A DNA stretch of 64,000 bases from NCBI RefSeq assembly GCF_019799905.1, contig NZ_JABGCI010000001.1, forward strand, positions 434,001 through 498,000. The letters run 5' to 3'. The notes below the pieces were generated by a model, which made no database searches, was not told the origin of the DNA, and saw only the letters and a program-made list of their open reading frames with translations. The position numbers and the translations under genes are program-made. Source of the DNA: Trujillonella endophytica (GTDB lineage Bacteria > Actinomycetota > Actinomycetes > Mycobacteriales > Geodermatophilaceae). Below are positions 17,750 through 26,609 of this stretch, one piece after another (the stretch's first letter is position 1; each line of letters begins with the position of its first letter).

Positions 17750-18489
17750 CGGCGGTGGGCGAACCCCTGGCCGTGACCGCGGGCCTCGCGGTGGGCACCG
17801 GCGCGGCGGTGACGTTCCTGGCCCTGGCCTTCCGCTTCTCGGTGTGGGTCCTCGACGTCGTCACGGAGATGGAGCGCACCAGAGGCGTGCAGGTACAGCT
17901 GGCCGTCGCCGAGGAGCGGCTGCGCTTCGCCCGGGACCTGCACGACGTGATGGGCCGGAACCTGTCGGCGATCGCGGTCAAGAGCCAGCTCGCGGCCGAG
18001 CTCGTACGCCGGGGACGGCCCGGTGCCGACGGCGAGCTCGGGGAGATCAGCCGCATCGCCGAGGAGTCGCTGCGCGAGGTGCGCGACGTCGTCCGCGGCT
18101 ACCGGACCGCCGACCTGGGCGGCGAGCTCGCCGGAGCCCGCTCCGTGCTGCGTGCGGCGGGTGTGGCCTGCACCGTCAGCGGTGAGGACGCCGGGTCGGC
18201 CCTGCCGCGGCCGGTGCAGACGGCGCTGGGCTGGGTGGTGCGGGAGGCGGTGACCAACGTGCTGCGGCACAGCCGGGCCACCGAGTGCACGATCGAGCTG
18301 ACCGTCACGGGACCGACCGCCCGGCTCCGGGTGGTCAACGACGGTGCCGAGGTCACGGATGCCGGGTGGGGGAACGGGCTGACCGGGCTGGCCGAGCGGT
18401 TGTCGGCGAGGGACGGCCGGCTGGCGGCCGGCCGGGACGGGGACCGCTTCGTCCTGGAGGCGGACCTGCCGGGGGAGGGGACGGCGTGA
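17278..18489 (+). CDS. Sensor histidine kinase, DesK/NarX type
   Basis: 403 aa. Five or six predicted N-terminal membrane helices (about 28-185) are followed by the HisKA_3 dimerisation helix with the phospho-accepting His in FARDLHDVMGRNLSAIA, and a HATPase domain (VREAVTNVLRHS N-box, GNGLTGLAERL G-box). It should sense a membrane or envelope signal and phosphorylate the regulator encoded next. The ATG at 17278 lies inside the overrunning permease frame. Its stop overlaps the regulator start (GTGA). Confidence 0.88.
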   Translation: MAAVPTVARWWQGRTAPQRIDLYTRWSFYTWLAVTPLLGLGVYGAAERATGPAPTVFLAGSLAVCVTGVWLSHAGLAAHREGRPLPRGPLTAAAVAAVVTAGAAVWAFAPESTDTPAMAWGLAMPPAMALTAASSAWPSPRLTRWGFGIGGATGIVVTAVGEPLAVTAGLAVGTGAAVTFLALAFRFSVWVLDVVTEMERTRGVQVQLAVAEERLRFARDLHDVMGRNLSAIAVKSQLAAELVRRGRPGADGELGEISRIAEESLREVRDVVRGYRTADLGGELAGARSVLRAAGVACTVSGEDAGSALPRPVQTALGWVVREAVTNVLRHSRATECTIELTVTGPTARLRVVNDGAEVTDAGWGNGLTGLAERLSARDGRLAAGRDGDRFVLEADLPGEGTA

Positions 18490-19091
18490 TCCGGGTGCTG
18501 CTCGCCGACGACGAGAACCTCATCCGGTCGGCCCTGGCGGCGCTGCTGGCGCTCGAGGACGACATCGAGGTCGTCGCCCAGGCCGCCTCGGGCGCCGAGG
18601 CGCTGGCGATGGCGCGGGCGCACCACCCGGACGTCGCCGTCCTCGACCTGCAGATGCCCGACCGGGACGGCATCTCCGTCGCGGCCGAGCTGGCCGGCCT
18701 GCTCCCGGGCTGCGCGTGCATGATCGTCACCGGCCACGGTCGCGCCGGGCACCTCAAGCGGGCCCTGGAGGCGGGCGTGCGGGGGTTCCTGCCGAAGACC
18801 GTCTCGGCGCCGGTGCTCACCGACGTCGTCCGCACGGTGGCCCGCGGGGGGCGCTACGTCGACCCCGAGCTGGCCGCAGAGGCGATCAGCGCCGGGGACA
18901 GCCCGCTCACCCCCCGCGAGGCCGACGTCCTGGAACTCGCCGCCGGTGGGGCCCCGGTCGAGGAGATCGCCGCGCGCATCCACCTGTCACCGGGGACCGT
19001 GCGCAACCACCTGTCCGCGGCCGCGGCCAAGCTCGGCGCCGCGAACCGGCACGCCGCCGTGGAGGCGGCCCGCCGGCACGGCTGGATCTAG
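18486..19091 (+). CDS. LuxR/NarL-family response regulator, DesR-like
   Basis: 201 aa. The receiver domain has the acidic pair ADDEN, phospho-acceptor Asp in VAVLDLQMPDRDG, Thr in MIVTGHGR and Lys in FLPKTVS. The C-terminal LuxR HTH reads LTPREADVLELAAGG and IHLSPGTVRNHLSAAAAKLG. It is translationally coupled to the kinase and probably controls the upstream exporter operon. Its TAG stop is shared as CTAG with the convergent small gene. Confidence 0.9.
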   Translation: MIRVLLADDENLIRSALAALLALEDDIEVVAQAASGAEALAMARAHHPDVAVLDLQMPDRDGISVAAELAGLLPGCACMIVTGHGRAGHLKRALEAGVRGFLPKTVSAPVLTDVVRTVARGGRYVDPELAAEAISAGDSPLTPREADVLELAAGGAPVEEIAARIHLSPGTVRNHLSAAAAKLGAANRHAAVEAARRHGWI

Positions 19092-19273
19092 CTGGCGTCG
19101 TTGCCGCCGCGGACGATGGACTCGTCGCGCTGCGCCTCGTCGTCGGTGGTCAGCGTCGTGTCCAGCTCGCCGCGGTCGCTCGCGTTGTCCCCGGTCTGGC
19201 CGTCGATCAGGTTCTCGCTGCTGTCGGCGGTGTCCGGGGACTCGCCGTAGCCGGTGCTCTGGGTCTCGCTCAT
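19088..19273 (-). CDS. Small acidic hypothetical protein (61 aa)
   Basis: 61 aa, very rich in Asp, Glu, Ser and Thr (MSETQSTGYGESPDTADSSE at the start) with no hydrophobic segment, so probably intrinsically disordered and cytosolic. GAGGAGAG precedes the ATG. It follows another small acidic gene on the same strand. Its stop overlaps the response-regulator stop through the palindrome CTAG (tail to tail). Function unknown. Confidence 0.65.
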   Translation of the reverse strand: MSETQSTGYGESPDTADSSENLIDGQTGDNASDRGELDTTLTTDDEAQRDESIVRGGNDAS

Positions 19274-19301
19274 GTCTCTCCTCGGGTCGCGGTCGGCTGG
19301 C

Positions 19302-19538
19302 TCATGCCCCGGCGGGTGGATCGGCACGCTCGGCGACGACGTCGTCGTCCACGGCCGGCGCCGGGAGGTCGACGCCGTGCCCCGAGCCGTGCTCGGCCAT
19401 GTCCTCGAGGGAGAGGCCCGCGGGGGAGAGGCCTCCGGCCGAGCCGTCCCCGACGTCGAGGCCCTCCAGGGAGCCGTCGGTGGCCGCGGTCGTGCCGGCG
19501 TCCTGCTGGTCCGGGTCACTCGTCCGCGGATCGGTCAT
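19302..19538 (-). CDS. Small acidic hypothetical protein (78 aa)
   Basis: 78 aa, MTDPRTSDPDQQDAGTTAAT at the start, low in hydrophobic residues and rich in Gly, Asp and Ala. CAGGAGGACC lies just upstream of the ATG. It lies 28 bases before the next small acidic gene, so the pair is probably one transcript. Composition suggests a disordered, possibly stress-related protein, but nothing in the sequence assigns a function. Confidence 0.6.
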   Translation of the reverse strand: MTDPRTSDPDQQDAGTTAATDGSLEGLDVGDGSAGGLSPAGLSLEDMAEHGSGHGVDLPAPAVDDDVVAERADPPAGA

Positions 19539-19586
19539 CGGGTCCTCCTGGCGACGGTCACCGCCCGTCCATGCCCGTCGCGGACG

Positions 19587-19621
19587 TCCCCACACACGGC
19601 GACGGCCGCCGTGTGTGGGGA
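19587..19621. terminator. Perfect 14-bp hairpin between small ORFs and fadE
   Basis: TCCCCACACACGGC, seven-base loop, GCCGTGTGTGGGGA. It lies after the acyl-CoA dehydrogenase stop and the A2 element, and 48 bases upstream of the 78-aa gene. It could terminate fadE transcription or shape the small-gene leader. Confidence 0.55.
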
Positions 19622-19629
19622 GACGGAAC

Positions 19630-19684
19630 GGCCCCCGTGCCGGGGCCCACCGCGAGCTCGCGAGTGGGGGGCACGGGGGTCCTT
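19630..19684 (-). repeat. Family A palindromic element, copy A2
   Basis: Minus orientation, immediately after the fadE stop. Arms CCCCCGTGC (19632-19640) and GCACGGGGG (19671-19679) flank a core containing GGGGCCCACCGCGAG and CGAGTGGGGGG, and end in the GGTCCTTCC hallmark. Its arms are identical to those of copy A3 at 46752. Confidence 0.75.
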
Positions 19685-19686
19685 CC

Positions 19687-21531
19687 TCAGAAGGCGGCTT
19701 CGTCGACCTCCATGAGCGAGTTGTCCGTGGCCTCCACGATCGCCCGCTCACCGGCCAGGCGCGGGAGCACCTGGGTGGCGAAGAAGCGCGTCGCGGCCAG
19801 CTTGCCGTCGTAGAAGTGGCGGTCCCGCTCGCTGACCTCGCCGCTCAGCGCGGCCAGCGCCACCTCGGACTGGCGGATCAGCAGCCACGCGGTGACCAGG
19901 TCGCCGACGGCCAGCAGCAGCCGGGAGGAGTTCTGACCGATCTTGTAGACGTTGGTCATGTCCTCCTGCGCGGCGGTCAGGTGACCGAACATCGCGGTGA
20001 GCATGGACTGCACCTCGCCGAGGGCGGTCTTGAGGTGCGCGCGCTCCTCCTTGAGCCGGCCGTTGCCCGCCTCCGCGTCGATCGTGGCCTGGATCTGACC
20101 GGCCAGCCAGGTCAGCGCGACGCCGCCGTCCTTGACGATCTTGCGGAAGAAGAAGTCCTGGCCCTGGATCGCCGTCGTCCCCTCGTACAGGGTGTCGATC
20201 TTGGAGTCCCGGATGTACTGCTCGATCGGGTAGTCCTGGAGGAAGCCCGAGCCGCCGAGGGTCTGCAGCGACTCCGCGGTGAGCAGCTGGGTGGCCCGCT
20301 CGGAGCCGAAGCCCTTCACGATCGGCAGCAGCAGGTCGTTGAGGCGCTCGGCGAGCTCCGCCTCCTCGCTGTGGGCCTGCCCGGCGGCCTGTGCCTCCAT
20401 GACCTGATCGCGGAAACCGGCCGCGTACAGGTACAGGGCGCGCATGCCCTCGGTGTAGGACTTCTGCAGCATCAGCGAGCGGCGCACGTCCGGGTGGTGG
20501 GTGATGGTCACCCGCGGGGCGTCCTTGGTGGTGGCCGCCATGTCGGCGCCCTGCACGCGGTTCTTCGCGTAGTCGAGGGCCACCTGGTAGCCGGCCGACA
20601 GGGTCGCGATCGCCTTGGTGCCGACGAACATCCGGGCGTACTCGATGATCTTGAACATCTGGGCGATGCCGTCGTGCACGTCGCCGACCAGCCAGCCCTT
20701 GGCGGGGACCGGTCCGTCGCCGAAGGTCACCTCGCAGGTCGTGGAGACCTTCAGGCCCATCTTCTTCTCGACGTTCGTGACGTAGGCGCCGTTGCGCTCG
20801 CCCAGCTCGCCGGTCTCGACGTCCACGTGGAACTTGGGGACGACGAACAGCGACAGGCCCTTGGTGCCCGGCTTCGCGCCCTCGGGTCGGGCCAGGACCA
20901 GGTGGATGATGTTGTCGGTCAGGTCGTGCTCGGCCGAGGTGATGAAGCGCTTCACGCCCTCGATGTGCCACGAGCCGTCGGGCTGCTGGACGGCCTTGGT
21001 GCGGCCGGCGCCGACGTCGGAGCCGGCGTCGGGCTCGGTGAGCACCATCGTGGCGCCCCACCGCCGGTCGACCATCAACTGTGCGAGCTTCTTCTGCTCG
21101 GGGGTGCCCAGCTCGTGGAGCACGGCGCCGAACGTGGGGCCGGAGCCGTACATGAAGACGGCGGGGTTGGCGCCCAGGATCATCTCGAAGGCCGCCCAGC
21201 GCAGGGCCACCGGAGCGCCGAAGCCGCCGAGCTCCTCGGGCAGGTCGAGGCGGAACCACTCGCCCTCGTTGAGGGCCTGCACCGACTTCTTGAAGGCCTC
21301 GGGGAGGACCACGGAGTGGGTCGCGGGGTCGAAGACCGGCGGGTTGCGGTCGGCCTCGGTGAACGACGCGGCGATCGGGCCCTCGGCGAGCCGGCGGATC
21401 TCGGCGAGCACGCCCCGCGCGGTCTCGGTGTCCATCTGGGCGAACGGGCCGGTGCCGAACCGGTCCTTGGTGTCCAGGAACTCGAAGAGGTTGAACTCGA
21501 GGTCCCGCAGGTTCGCGGTGTAGTGGCTCAT
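19687..21531 (-). CDS. Acyl-CoA dehydrogenase, FadE5-like
   Basis: 614 aa, matching the long FadE5 subgroup of mycobacteria (about 611 aa) including the distinctive [18 protein letters not shown]-terminus. FAD- and substrate-binding motifs include [18 protein letters not shown] and [15 protein letters not shown]. The catalytic-base region reads [20 protein letters not shown]. It catalyses alpha,beta-dehydrogenation of fatty acyl-CoA. It is a single gene with operator-like repeats upstream. Confidence 0.93.
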   Translation of the reverse strand: MSHYTANLRDLEFNLFEFLDTKDRFGTGPFAQMDTETARGVLAEIRRLAEGPIAASFTEADRNPPVFDPATHSVVLPEAFKKSVQALNEGEWFRLDLPEELGGFGAPVALRWAAFEMILGANPAVFMYGSGPTFGAVLHELGTPEQKKLAQLMVDRRWGATMVLTEPDAGSDVGAGRTKAVQQPDGSWHIEGVKRFITSAEHDLTDNIIHLVLARPEGAKPGTKGLSLFVVPKFHVDVETGELGERNGAYVTNVEKKMGLKVSTTCEVTFGDGPVPAKGWLVGDVHDGIAQMFKIIEYARMFVGTKAIATLSAGYQVALDYAKNRVQGADMAATTKDAPRVTITHHPDVRRSLMLQKSYTEGMRALYLYAAGFRDQVMEAQAAGQAHSEEAELAERLNDLLLPIVKGFGSERATQLLTAESLQTLGGSGFLQDYPIEQYIRDSKIDTLYEGTTAIQGQDFFFRKIVKDGGVALTWLAGQIQATIDAEAGNGRLKEERAHLKTALGEVQSMLTAMFGHLTAAQEDMTNVYKIGQNSSRLLLAVGDLVTAWLLIRQSEVALAALSGEVSERDRHFYDGKLAATRFFATQVLPRLAGERAIVEATDNSLMEVDEAAF

Positions 21532-21573
21532 GCGCGTGTGGCTCCCGTGCTCCGTGCCGTGTCCGGCGGATTC

Positions 21574-21610
21574 GTACCCGCCAGTAACAAACGCTATTAC
21601 TCGCTGGTAA
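21574..21610 (-). promoter_or_regulatory. Candidate regulator binding repeats upstream of fadE
   Basis: Read on the minus strand, GTTACCAGCGAGTAA and GTTACTGGCGGGTAC occur as direct repeats 23 bases apart. Each has partial dyad symmetry (TTAC...GTAA). They lie 43-79 bases upstream of the start in a relatively AT-rich stretch. This fits a fatty-acid-responsive TetR-type repressor; the regulator is not identified. Confidence 0.5.
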
Positions 21611-21701
21611 CAACGGCAAGCGCCTGCCGGTCCGACACGCTCGGAGGGGGCGGGTGCCCCGGAGGAGGGAGGAGCGGGGCCCCTGCGGACGCACGACGGG
21701 A

Positions 21702-21757
21702 GCGTGGGCGCCGCGACCGCCTCCCCGTGCTCGGGGCGGCGGCCTCGACGCCCACGC
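21702..21757 (-). terminator. GC-rich hairpin downstream of the LapA-like gene
   Basis: GCGTGGGCG (21702-21710) pairs with CGCCCACGC (21749-21757), with further internal complementarity (CCCCG / CGGGG). It lies 20 bases after the LapA-like stop. Confidence 0.45.
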
Positions 21758-21777
21758 GGGAGCCGTCGAGGAGTGGG

Positions 21778-22164
21778 TCAGCGGTTGCGGCGGCGGGCGC
21801 GCAGCACGGCGCCGGCCAGTGCGGAGATCAGCGCGCCGAGAACGGCGGCGATGAGCAGCGCCAGCACCAGGGGCGCGTTGACGTCGGCGAAGACCAGGCT
21901 GATGTCGACGCTCTGGGTGTTGTAGACGACGAACAGGACCAGCACGACCGTCACGAACAGCAGCAGGGCCAGCGCCAGGGTGCGTCCGATGGTCTTGCCG
22001 GTGTGCCGCTCCGTGTGGGCCGGGCCGCCGCTCGGTGCGGTCTGCCCGGTCGAGGGGCCCGCCGTGGTCCCCCCGGACGTGCCGAGCCCCGGCCCGCCGG
22101 GCGCGCGGGGAGCTCCGGGAGTCGTGCCGGGGTAGGGGTCGGCGGGGGAGGCGGGAGTGGTCAC
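21778..22164 (-). CDS. LapA-family (DUF1049) membrane protein
   Basis: 128 aa. A Pro/Gly/Thr-rich N-terminal 55 residues precede two membrane helices, LALALLLFVTVVLVLFVVYN and LVLALLIAAVLGALISALAG, with the family motif NTQSVDISLVFADVNAPL between them and an Arg-rich tail (RARRRNR). This is the lipopolysaccharide-assembly protein A-like domain, widespread in actinobacteria with unknown role. GTG start. Confidence 0.8.
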   Translation of the reverse strand: MTTPASPADPYPGTTPGAPRAPGGPGLGTSGGTTAGPSTGQTAPSGGPAHTERHTGKTIGRTLALALLLFVTVVLVLFVVYNTQSVDISLVFADVNAPLVLALLIAAVLGALISALAGAVLRARRRNR

Positions 22165-22223
22165 GGCACCAGGATGCCCACCGGAGGCCGCAGGTCAAAC
22201 GGCCGTCCGGCGGGGCGGGGCGG

Positions 22224-22394
22224 TCAGTGCGCGTCCGGCTCCGTACCGGCGGGAGGCCATGCCGGGCCGGCGATCCCGTCGGCCGGTCCCTCGGTCGCAC
22301 CGAGCGACTCCTGGTCCTCGCCGGGCGCCTTCTCCGCCCCGAGCGGCTCGGCCTTGCGCTCGGATCCGGCGCCGTTCCCATCGGGCATGTTCAT
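22224..22394 (-). CDS. Small acidic hypothetical protein (56 aa)
   Basis: 56 aa starting MNMPDGNGAGSERKAEPLGA, hydrophilic and acidic, ending TEPDAH. GGAGG lies eight bases before the ATG at 22394, and the composition resembles the small acidic genes at 19088, 19302 and 60177. Function unknown, and no domain recognised. Confidence 0.5.
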   Translation of the reverse strand: MNMPDGNGAGSERKAEPLGAEKAPGEDQESLGATEGPADGIAGPAWPPAGTEPDAH

Positions 22395-22433
22395 GCCCCT
22401 CCGGTGCCCGTTCCGGGGGCCCGGGAACCGCGG

Positions 22434-22862
22434 CTAGTCGGAGAGCGCCGGCCCCGCCTCGTGGTGCGGGTGGCCCTGCGTGCGCTCCCGCTGCTTCATC
22501 CGCGCCTCGTAGACGTGCCGGTCGCCGCCGGAGAGCTCGGTGCGGGCGCGCTCGTCGAAGGACCGGAACGCCGACCAGTAGTTCGCGTCGTAGTCCTCGA
22601 CGATCTGGAAGGTCCAGCGGTCGGCGACCACGTTGCGGCCCACGAGGTCCCGGTCCAGGTCGTCGGCCAGCTGGGTGTGGCCGGCCTTGCGGAACAGCTC
22701 GACGGCGTCCTGCAGCAGCAGGTCGGCCTTGCCGGAGTGCTGGTGGAACCCGTAGAGCTGGCCTCGCGCCTGCTCGATGGTCTCGAGGGCCTCGGAGAGC
22801 TTGCCCAGCCCCTCGACCGTGGTGTCGTCGAGGTCGGGGCGGCTGCGGTCGTCGGTCACCAC
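22434..22862 (-). CDS. Conserved actinobacterial hypothetical protein
   Basis: 142 aa, mostly helical and charged. Conserved-looking features are LSEALETIEQARGQLYGFHQ (residues about 22-41), LADDLDRDLVGRNVVADRW and FQIVEDYDANYWSAF. I recognise it as a recurrent actinobacterial hypothetical family without known function. GTG start with AGGA upstream. It precedes the TetR gene on the same strand but is transcribed away from it, after a 52-base gap. Confidence 0.7.
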   Translation of the reverse strand: MVTDDRSRPDLDDTTVEGLGKLSEALETIEQARGQLYGFHQHSGKADLLLQDAVELFRKAGHTQLADDLDRDLVGRNVVADRWTFQIVEDYDANYWSAFRSFDERARTELSGGDRHVYEARMKQRERTQGHPHHEAGPALSD

Positions 22863-22914
22863 TGCATCCTGCGGTGGAACCGGCGGGACCGCTCGTCCAG
22901 GCGGTGAGCCCGGG

Positions 22915-23562
22915 TCAGACGGGCAGCGGCGTGCCGACCAGGGCGGCGTCGACGAGCCGCTCGGCCAGCTGGCGACCGTGGGACGCCGGCCCGTCGGGGC
23001 CCAGCAGTCCCCCCGAGAGGTACATGCCGTCGATCACGAGGTGGATCTGGGCGGCGAGGTCCTCGCCGGCGTCGGGGAGGAGCTGGTCGGCCAGGCGCTC
23101 GAGCCGGGCGTGCAGCTCGAACTTGTAGTCGGCGGCGGCGCTGCGGGCCGGGTGCGTCGGGTCGTCGTACTCGCTGCTCACGTTGGTGAACGGGCAGCCG
23201 CGGAACCCGGCGCGGGTGACGTCGCGCTCGACGGTGTCCACGACCGCCAGCAGGGCGGCGCGCGGGTCGCCGTCCAGGCGCGCCAGGTCGGCGTCGACCG
23301 AGGCGAGGACGGTGGCCGCCTTGCGGGCCAGGTAGGCGCCGACCAGCTCGTCCTTGCTCTTGAAGAGCCGGTAGACGGTCATCTTGCCCAGGCCGGTCTC
23401 GCGGACCAGCTCGTCCATGCCCACGCTGCGCGAGCTGCGGGCGGCGAACAGCCGCTCGGCGGTGTCGAGCACGATGGCCTGCCGCTCCGCACGGCTGCGG
23501 CGGACAGGGGCTCCGTCGGTGCCGTGGGCGTCGGCGGCGAGGGAGAGAGCGGCTGCGGTCAC
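22915..23562 (-). CDS. TetR-family transcriptional regulator
   Basis: 215 aa from a GTG. The N-terminal HTH runs through residues about 25-70 (RQAIVLDTAERLFAARSSRS, VRETGLGKMTVYRLFKSKDEL). The C-terminal ligand domain contains FRGCPFTNVSSEYDDPTHPA, seen in the YcdC/LfrR-like group. The open frame extends to an ATG at 23634, which would add 24 residues; the GTG is preferred because the extension has no family similarity. Target genes are not evident. Confidence 0.8.
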   Translation of the reverse strand: MTAAALSLAADAHGTDGAPVRRSRAERQAIVLDTAERLFAARSSRSVGMDELVRETGLGKMTVYRLFKSKDELVGAYLARKAATVLASVDADLARLDGDPRAALLAVVDTVERDVTRAGFRGCPFTNVSSEYDDPTHPARSAAADYKFELHARLERLADQLLPDAGEDLAAQIHLVIDGMYLSGGLLGPDGPASHGRQLAERLVDAALVGTPLPV

Positions 23563-23719
23563 GTCCCGGATCGTGCCCGGCTCCGTGACGGAGCAGTTCG
23601 CGGCACGCCGATCGACGCCCCAGGTTGGTTGCACTGGGTGACCAGGGGCCCCCGGGTGAGCCGGGGCTCCGGTTGCGCGTGGGGCGGCTGTGACCCGGTG
23701 TAGCGGGAGGGGCCCGACC

Positions 23720-23860
23720 TCAGGCCCGGCGGACCCGGCGGGGGTTGGCGAGCATCCGCGAGACCGGCCCGGCCGAGGACTGCTGGTCGCGCGCCTCGTC
23801 GACCAGCTGCTCGACCGCGTTCTCCGTGGTCACTCGGGCGTCGCGCTGCGTGTCCTCCAT
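23720..23860 (-). CDS. Possible small hypothetical protein (46 aa)
   Basis: 46 aa, MEDTQRDARVTTENAVEQLV at the start and a basic tail NPRRVRRA. A helical charged sequence and normal codon use argue for coding, but the Shine-Dalgarno is weak and no family is recognised. A longer start at 23914 is possible. Confidence 0.35.
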   Translation of the reverse strand: MEDTQRDARVTTENAVEQLVDEARDQQSSAGPVSRMLANPRRVRRA

Positions 23861-23938
23861 GTGCACAGGGTCCCCGGACGGGCGGGGCGGGAAACAGCCC
23901 CGCGGGGGTGACATGTGGTCGAACGGCTGAGATGTCGC

Positions 23939-24856
23939 TCACAGCGCGGTGGCGGACCCCGTGGTCGGGACGGCGTCGTGGGTGTGGCCGCCGGCGTGCC
24001 CGTGGCCCCGGTGCACCCCGCCGGGGCCACGCGTGGCGACGAGGACGCAGGCCCAGACGAGCACGGAGACGGTGACGACGAAGAAGCTCGGCGGGAGGTC
24101 CACCATCGCCGCCAGGACCAGGCCGGTCCACACCGAGAGCAGCGCGATGGCGACGGCGATGGCGGCGACGCGTCCCGGCCGGGCGGTCAGCCGCAGCGCC
24201 GTGGCCGCCGGGGTGACGACGAGACCGAACAGCAGCAGCGTGCCCACCACCTGCACGGCCATCGTGATCGTCAGCGCCAGGAGGACGACGAAGGCCACGC
24301 CCAGCGCCCGGACGGGCACGCCGCGGGCCTCGGCGACCGCCGGGTCGACCGAGGCGAAGACCAGGGGCCGGGCGATCACGGCCAGCGCCAGGGCCACCCC
24401 GGCGGTGAAGAGCGCGAACACGACGAGCTCGTCGTCGGAGACCGCCAGCAGGTTGCCGAACAGCACCGACGTCGTCGTGCTGGCGTTCGCGCTGGCCAGC
24501 GAGCCGAACAGCACGCCGAGGCCGGTCGCGAAGGCCAGCACCGTGCCCGTGGCGATCTCGCGCTCGGCCACGCGGCGGCCGAGCAGCCCGATCAGCAGGC
24601 CGCCCCCGACGCAGAACACCGCGAGACCCAGCGTGATGGGGGCGCCGACCAGGATCGCCCCCGTGGCGCCCGGGAACCCGATGTGGGCCAGGGCGTGCGC
24701 GGCGAAGGCGTTGCTGCGGGTGATGACGAAGTAGCCGAGCAGCCCGGCCGCGACGGCGACCAGCGAGCCGCCGATCAGCGCGTTGCGCATGAAGTCGGTC
24801 TGCAGGACCGACCACCAGTCGTCCTGGAACTGCACGGTGACGGCGAGCGGGGTCAT
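23939..24856 (-). CDS. znuB: Zinc/metal ABC transporter permease
   Basis: 305 aa with eight or nine membrane helices of the ABC-3 family (FMRNALIGGSLVAVAAGLLG, SNAFAAHALAHIGFPGATGA, and VVGTLLLFGLVVTPAATAL). The C-terminal tail is His-rich (VHRGHGHAGGHTHD), which could bind metal at the inner surface. The ATG overlaps the znuC stop. It is the last gene of a znuA-znuC-znuB operon. Confidence 0.9.
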   Translation of the reverse strand: MTPLAVTVQFQDDWWSVLQTDFMRNALIGGSLVAVAAGLLGYFVITRSNAFAAHALAHIGFPGATGAILVGAPITLGLAVFCVGGGLLIGLLGRRVAEREIATGTVLAFATGLGVLFGSLASANASTTTSVLFGNLLAVSDDELVVFALFTAGVALALAVIARPLVFASVDPAVAEARGVPVRALGVAFVVLLALTITMAVQVVGTLLLFGLVVTPAATALRLTARPGRVAAIAVAIALLSVWTGLVLAAMVDLPPSFFVVTVSVLVWACVLVATRGPGGVHRGHGHAGGHTHDAVPTTGSATAL

Positions 24857-25677
24857 GCGGGGTCCGGTCCCGTCGCGCGGGTGAACAGGTCGCCCTGCGC
24901 CGTCCGCACGACCCGCACCGTGGTGCCGTACAGGTGGGTCAGCAGGTCCTCCTGCACCACCTCGCCGATGGGGTCGTGGTGCGGGTGCCCGTCGAGCAGG
25001 TAGACGGCGTCGGTGAGCACGGGCAGCAGGGGGTTGAGGTCGTGCGCCACCACCATGATCGTGACCGCGCGCTCGCGGCGGAGCTCGCCGAGCAGCGTGA
25101 CGATCTCCTGCTGGTTGCGCAGGTCGAGGTTGGCCAGCGGCTCGTCGAGCAGCAGCAGCTCGGCGTCGTCGACGATCGCCTGGGCGATGGCCACCCGCTG
25201 CTGCTGACCGCCGGACAGCTGCGACATGCGCCGGTCGGCGTACTCGAGCGCGCCCACACGCCGCAGCGCCTCGTCGACCCGTGCGCGCTCGGCGGCCGTG
25301 GTGCGGCGCAGGCCGAAGCGGTGCCCGGTGACGCCGAGGGTCACCAGGTCGCGGCAGCGGATGGCGTCGCCGAGGGCCGCCGTGTAGTTCTGCGGCACGT
25401 AGCCGATCCGCCGGTCGCCGCGGCGGGGGACGGCGCCCAGCACCTCGACGCGGCCGGCCGCGATGGGCAGCAGCCCGAGGGCGACCTGGAACAGCGTCGT
25501 CTTGCCGGCGCCGTTGGGGCCGATCACCCCGACGATCGCGCCGGCGGGCACGGCGAGGGTGCCCTGTGACCAGACGGTCCGTCCGCCCCGGACGACGCGG
25601 ACGTCGTCGAGGACGAGGGCCGGCGGCCGCGCGGTGTCGCCGGTGCCCGGGGTGGCGAGCCCGGCGGGGGCGCTCAC
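24853..25677 (-). CDS. znuC: Zinc/metal ABC transporter ATP-binding protein
   Basis: 274 aa. Walker A GPNGAGKTT, Q-loop region IGYVPQNYTA, signature LSGGQQQR and Walker B LLLLDEPLANLDL are intact, and the switch His is in VVAHDLNPLL. The GTG at 25677 overlaps the znuA stop (GTGA). A longer form from 25728 would run into znuA and is not favoured. Confidence 0.92.
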   Translation of the reverse strand: MSAPAGLATPGTGDTARPPALVLDDVRVVRGGRTVWSQGTLAVPAGAIVGVIGPNGAGKTTLFQVALGLLPIAAGRVEVLGAVPRRGDRRIGYVPQNYTAALGDAIRCRDLVTLGVTGHRFGLRRTTAAERARVDEALRRVGALEYADRRMSQLSGGQQQRVAIAQAIVDDAELLLLDEPLANLDLRNQQEIVTLLGELRRERAVTIMVVAHDLNPLLPVLTDAVYLLDGHPHHDPIGEVVQEDLLTHLYGTTVRVVRTAQGDLFTRATGPDPA

Positions 25678-26600
25678 GCCGTCTCCTCGAGCGCGTCGGA
25701 GAGCCGGTCCAGCTGGTCCACCTGCCACTCCACGAACGAACCGTCGTCGTCCGGCGCGGATTCCGTGACCTCCACGACGGGGACGTCGGCCGCCTCGGCC
25801 GCGTCCCGCACCTGCTCGGGGAGGCTGCCGGCGGTCTGGCTGTTGTAGAGGAGGACGTCGACCGCGCCCTCGGCGAGCGCGGCCTCGAAGGCGGCGAGGT
25901 CACCCGGGGCGGGTTCGCCCTCGTTGCCGACGGCGTCGCGGTAGCCGGCGGGGGTGGCGTCGCCGAGGCCCACCGCCCGGGCGGTCCGGTCGAAGACCGG
26001 CTCGGTGGCCGCGTAGGTCCGCCCGGCGGACACGTCGCGCAGCCGTGCCAGCGCCTCGACGTAGGGCTGCAGCTCGGTGGTGAGCAGCTGGCGCTGCTGC
26101 TGGAGGTAGGGCGCCGCGTCGGCGGACAGCTCCGCGAGCGCCTGCGTCACCGCGTCGGCGAACCGGGGGACGAGCTCGGGCTCGTACCAGAGGTGGGGGT
26201 CGTCGCCGGTCCGGGCGCCGGCGATCTCGGCGACCTCGAGGACCACCGGCCGGGGGGAGGCGCCGCCGGCCGCGTCGGCGGCCCACTCGTCGTAGCCGAG
26301 CCCGTTGTAGACGACGACGTCGGCGTCCTCGAAGGCCGCGATGTCCCCGCTGCTGGCCTCGTGGTCGTGCGGGTCACCGGCGCCGGAGCCGAGCACGGTC
26401 GTGACGTTGGTGCAGTCACCGCCGAGCTGGTCGACGAGCGAACCCCACTGGGCGACCGACACCACGACGTCGAGCACCTCGCCGGGACAGTTGGCCGGGT
26501 CGCCGGTCTCGGTGACCGGTCCGGGGTCCCCGCCCGAGCACCCGGCCAGGCCGGACAGGACCGCCAGGACGGCGACGGCGGTGGTGACGGCGCGGGGCAC
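25674..26600 (-). CDS. znuA: Zinc/metal ABC transporter substrate-binding lipoprotein
   Basis: 308 aa. A signal peptide ends in the lipobox LAGC, so the mature protein is lipid-anchored. The cluster A-I metal-binding His residues lie in GAGDPHDHEASSGD, DDPHLWYEP and the C-terminal domain region. The GTG at 26600 has GGAG upstream. An alternative ATG at 26645 would swallow the predicted Zur site, so it is not used. Zinc is the likely metal; manganese is possible. Confidence 0.88.
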   Translation of the reverse strand: MPRAVTTAVAVLAVLSGLAGCSGGDPGPVTETGDPANCPGEVLDVVVSVAQWGSLVDQLGGDCTNVTTVLGSGAGDPHDHEASSGDIAAFEDADVVVYNGLGYDEWAADAAGGASPRPVVLEVAEIAGARTGDDPHLWYEPELVPRFADAVTQALAELSADAAPYLQQQRQLLTTELQPYVEALARLRDVSAGRTYAATEPVFDRTARAVGLGDATPAGYRDAVGNEGEPAPGDLAAFEAALAEGAVDVLLYNSQTAGSLPEQVRDAAEAADVPVVEVTESAPDDDGSFVEWQVDQLDRLSDALEETA

Positions 26601-26609
26601 GGGACTCCA

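Noticed and set aside
21661-21700. A further family A copy near GGAGCGGGGCCCCTGCGG
   Set aside because: Only a short core-like stretch is present, with no AAGGACC edge and no complementary outer arms.
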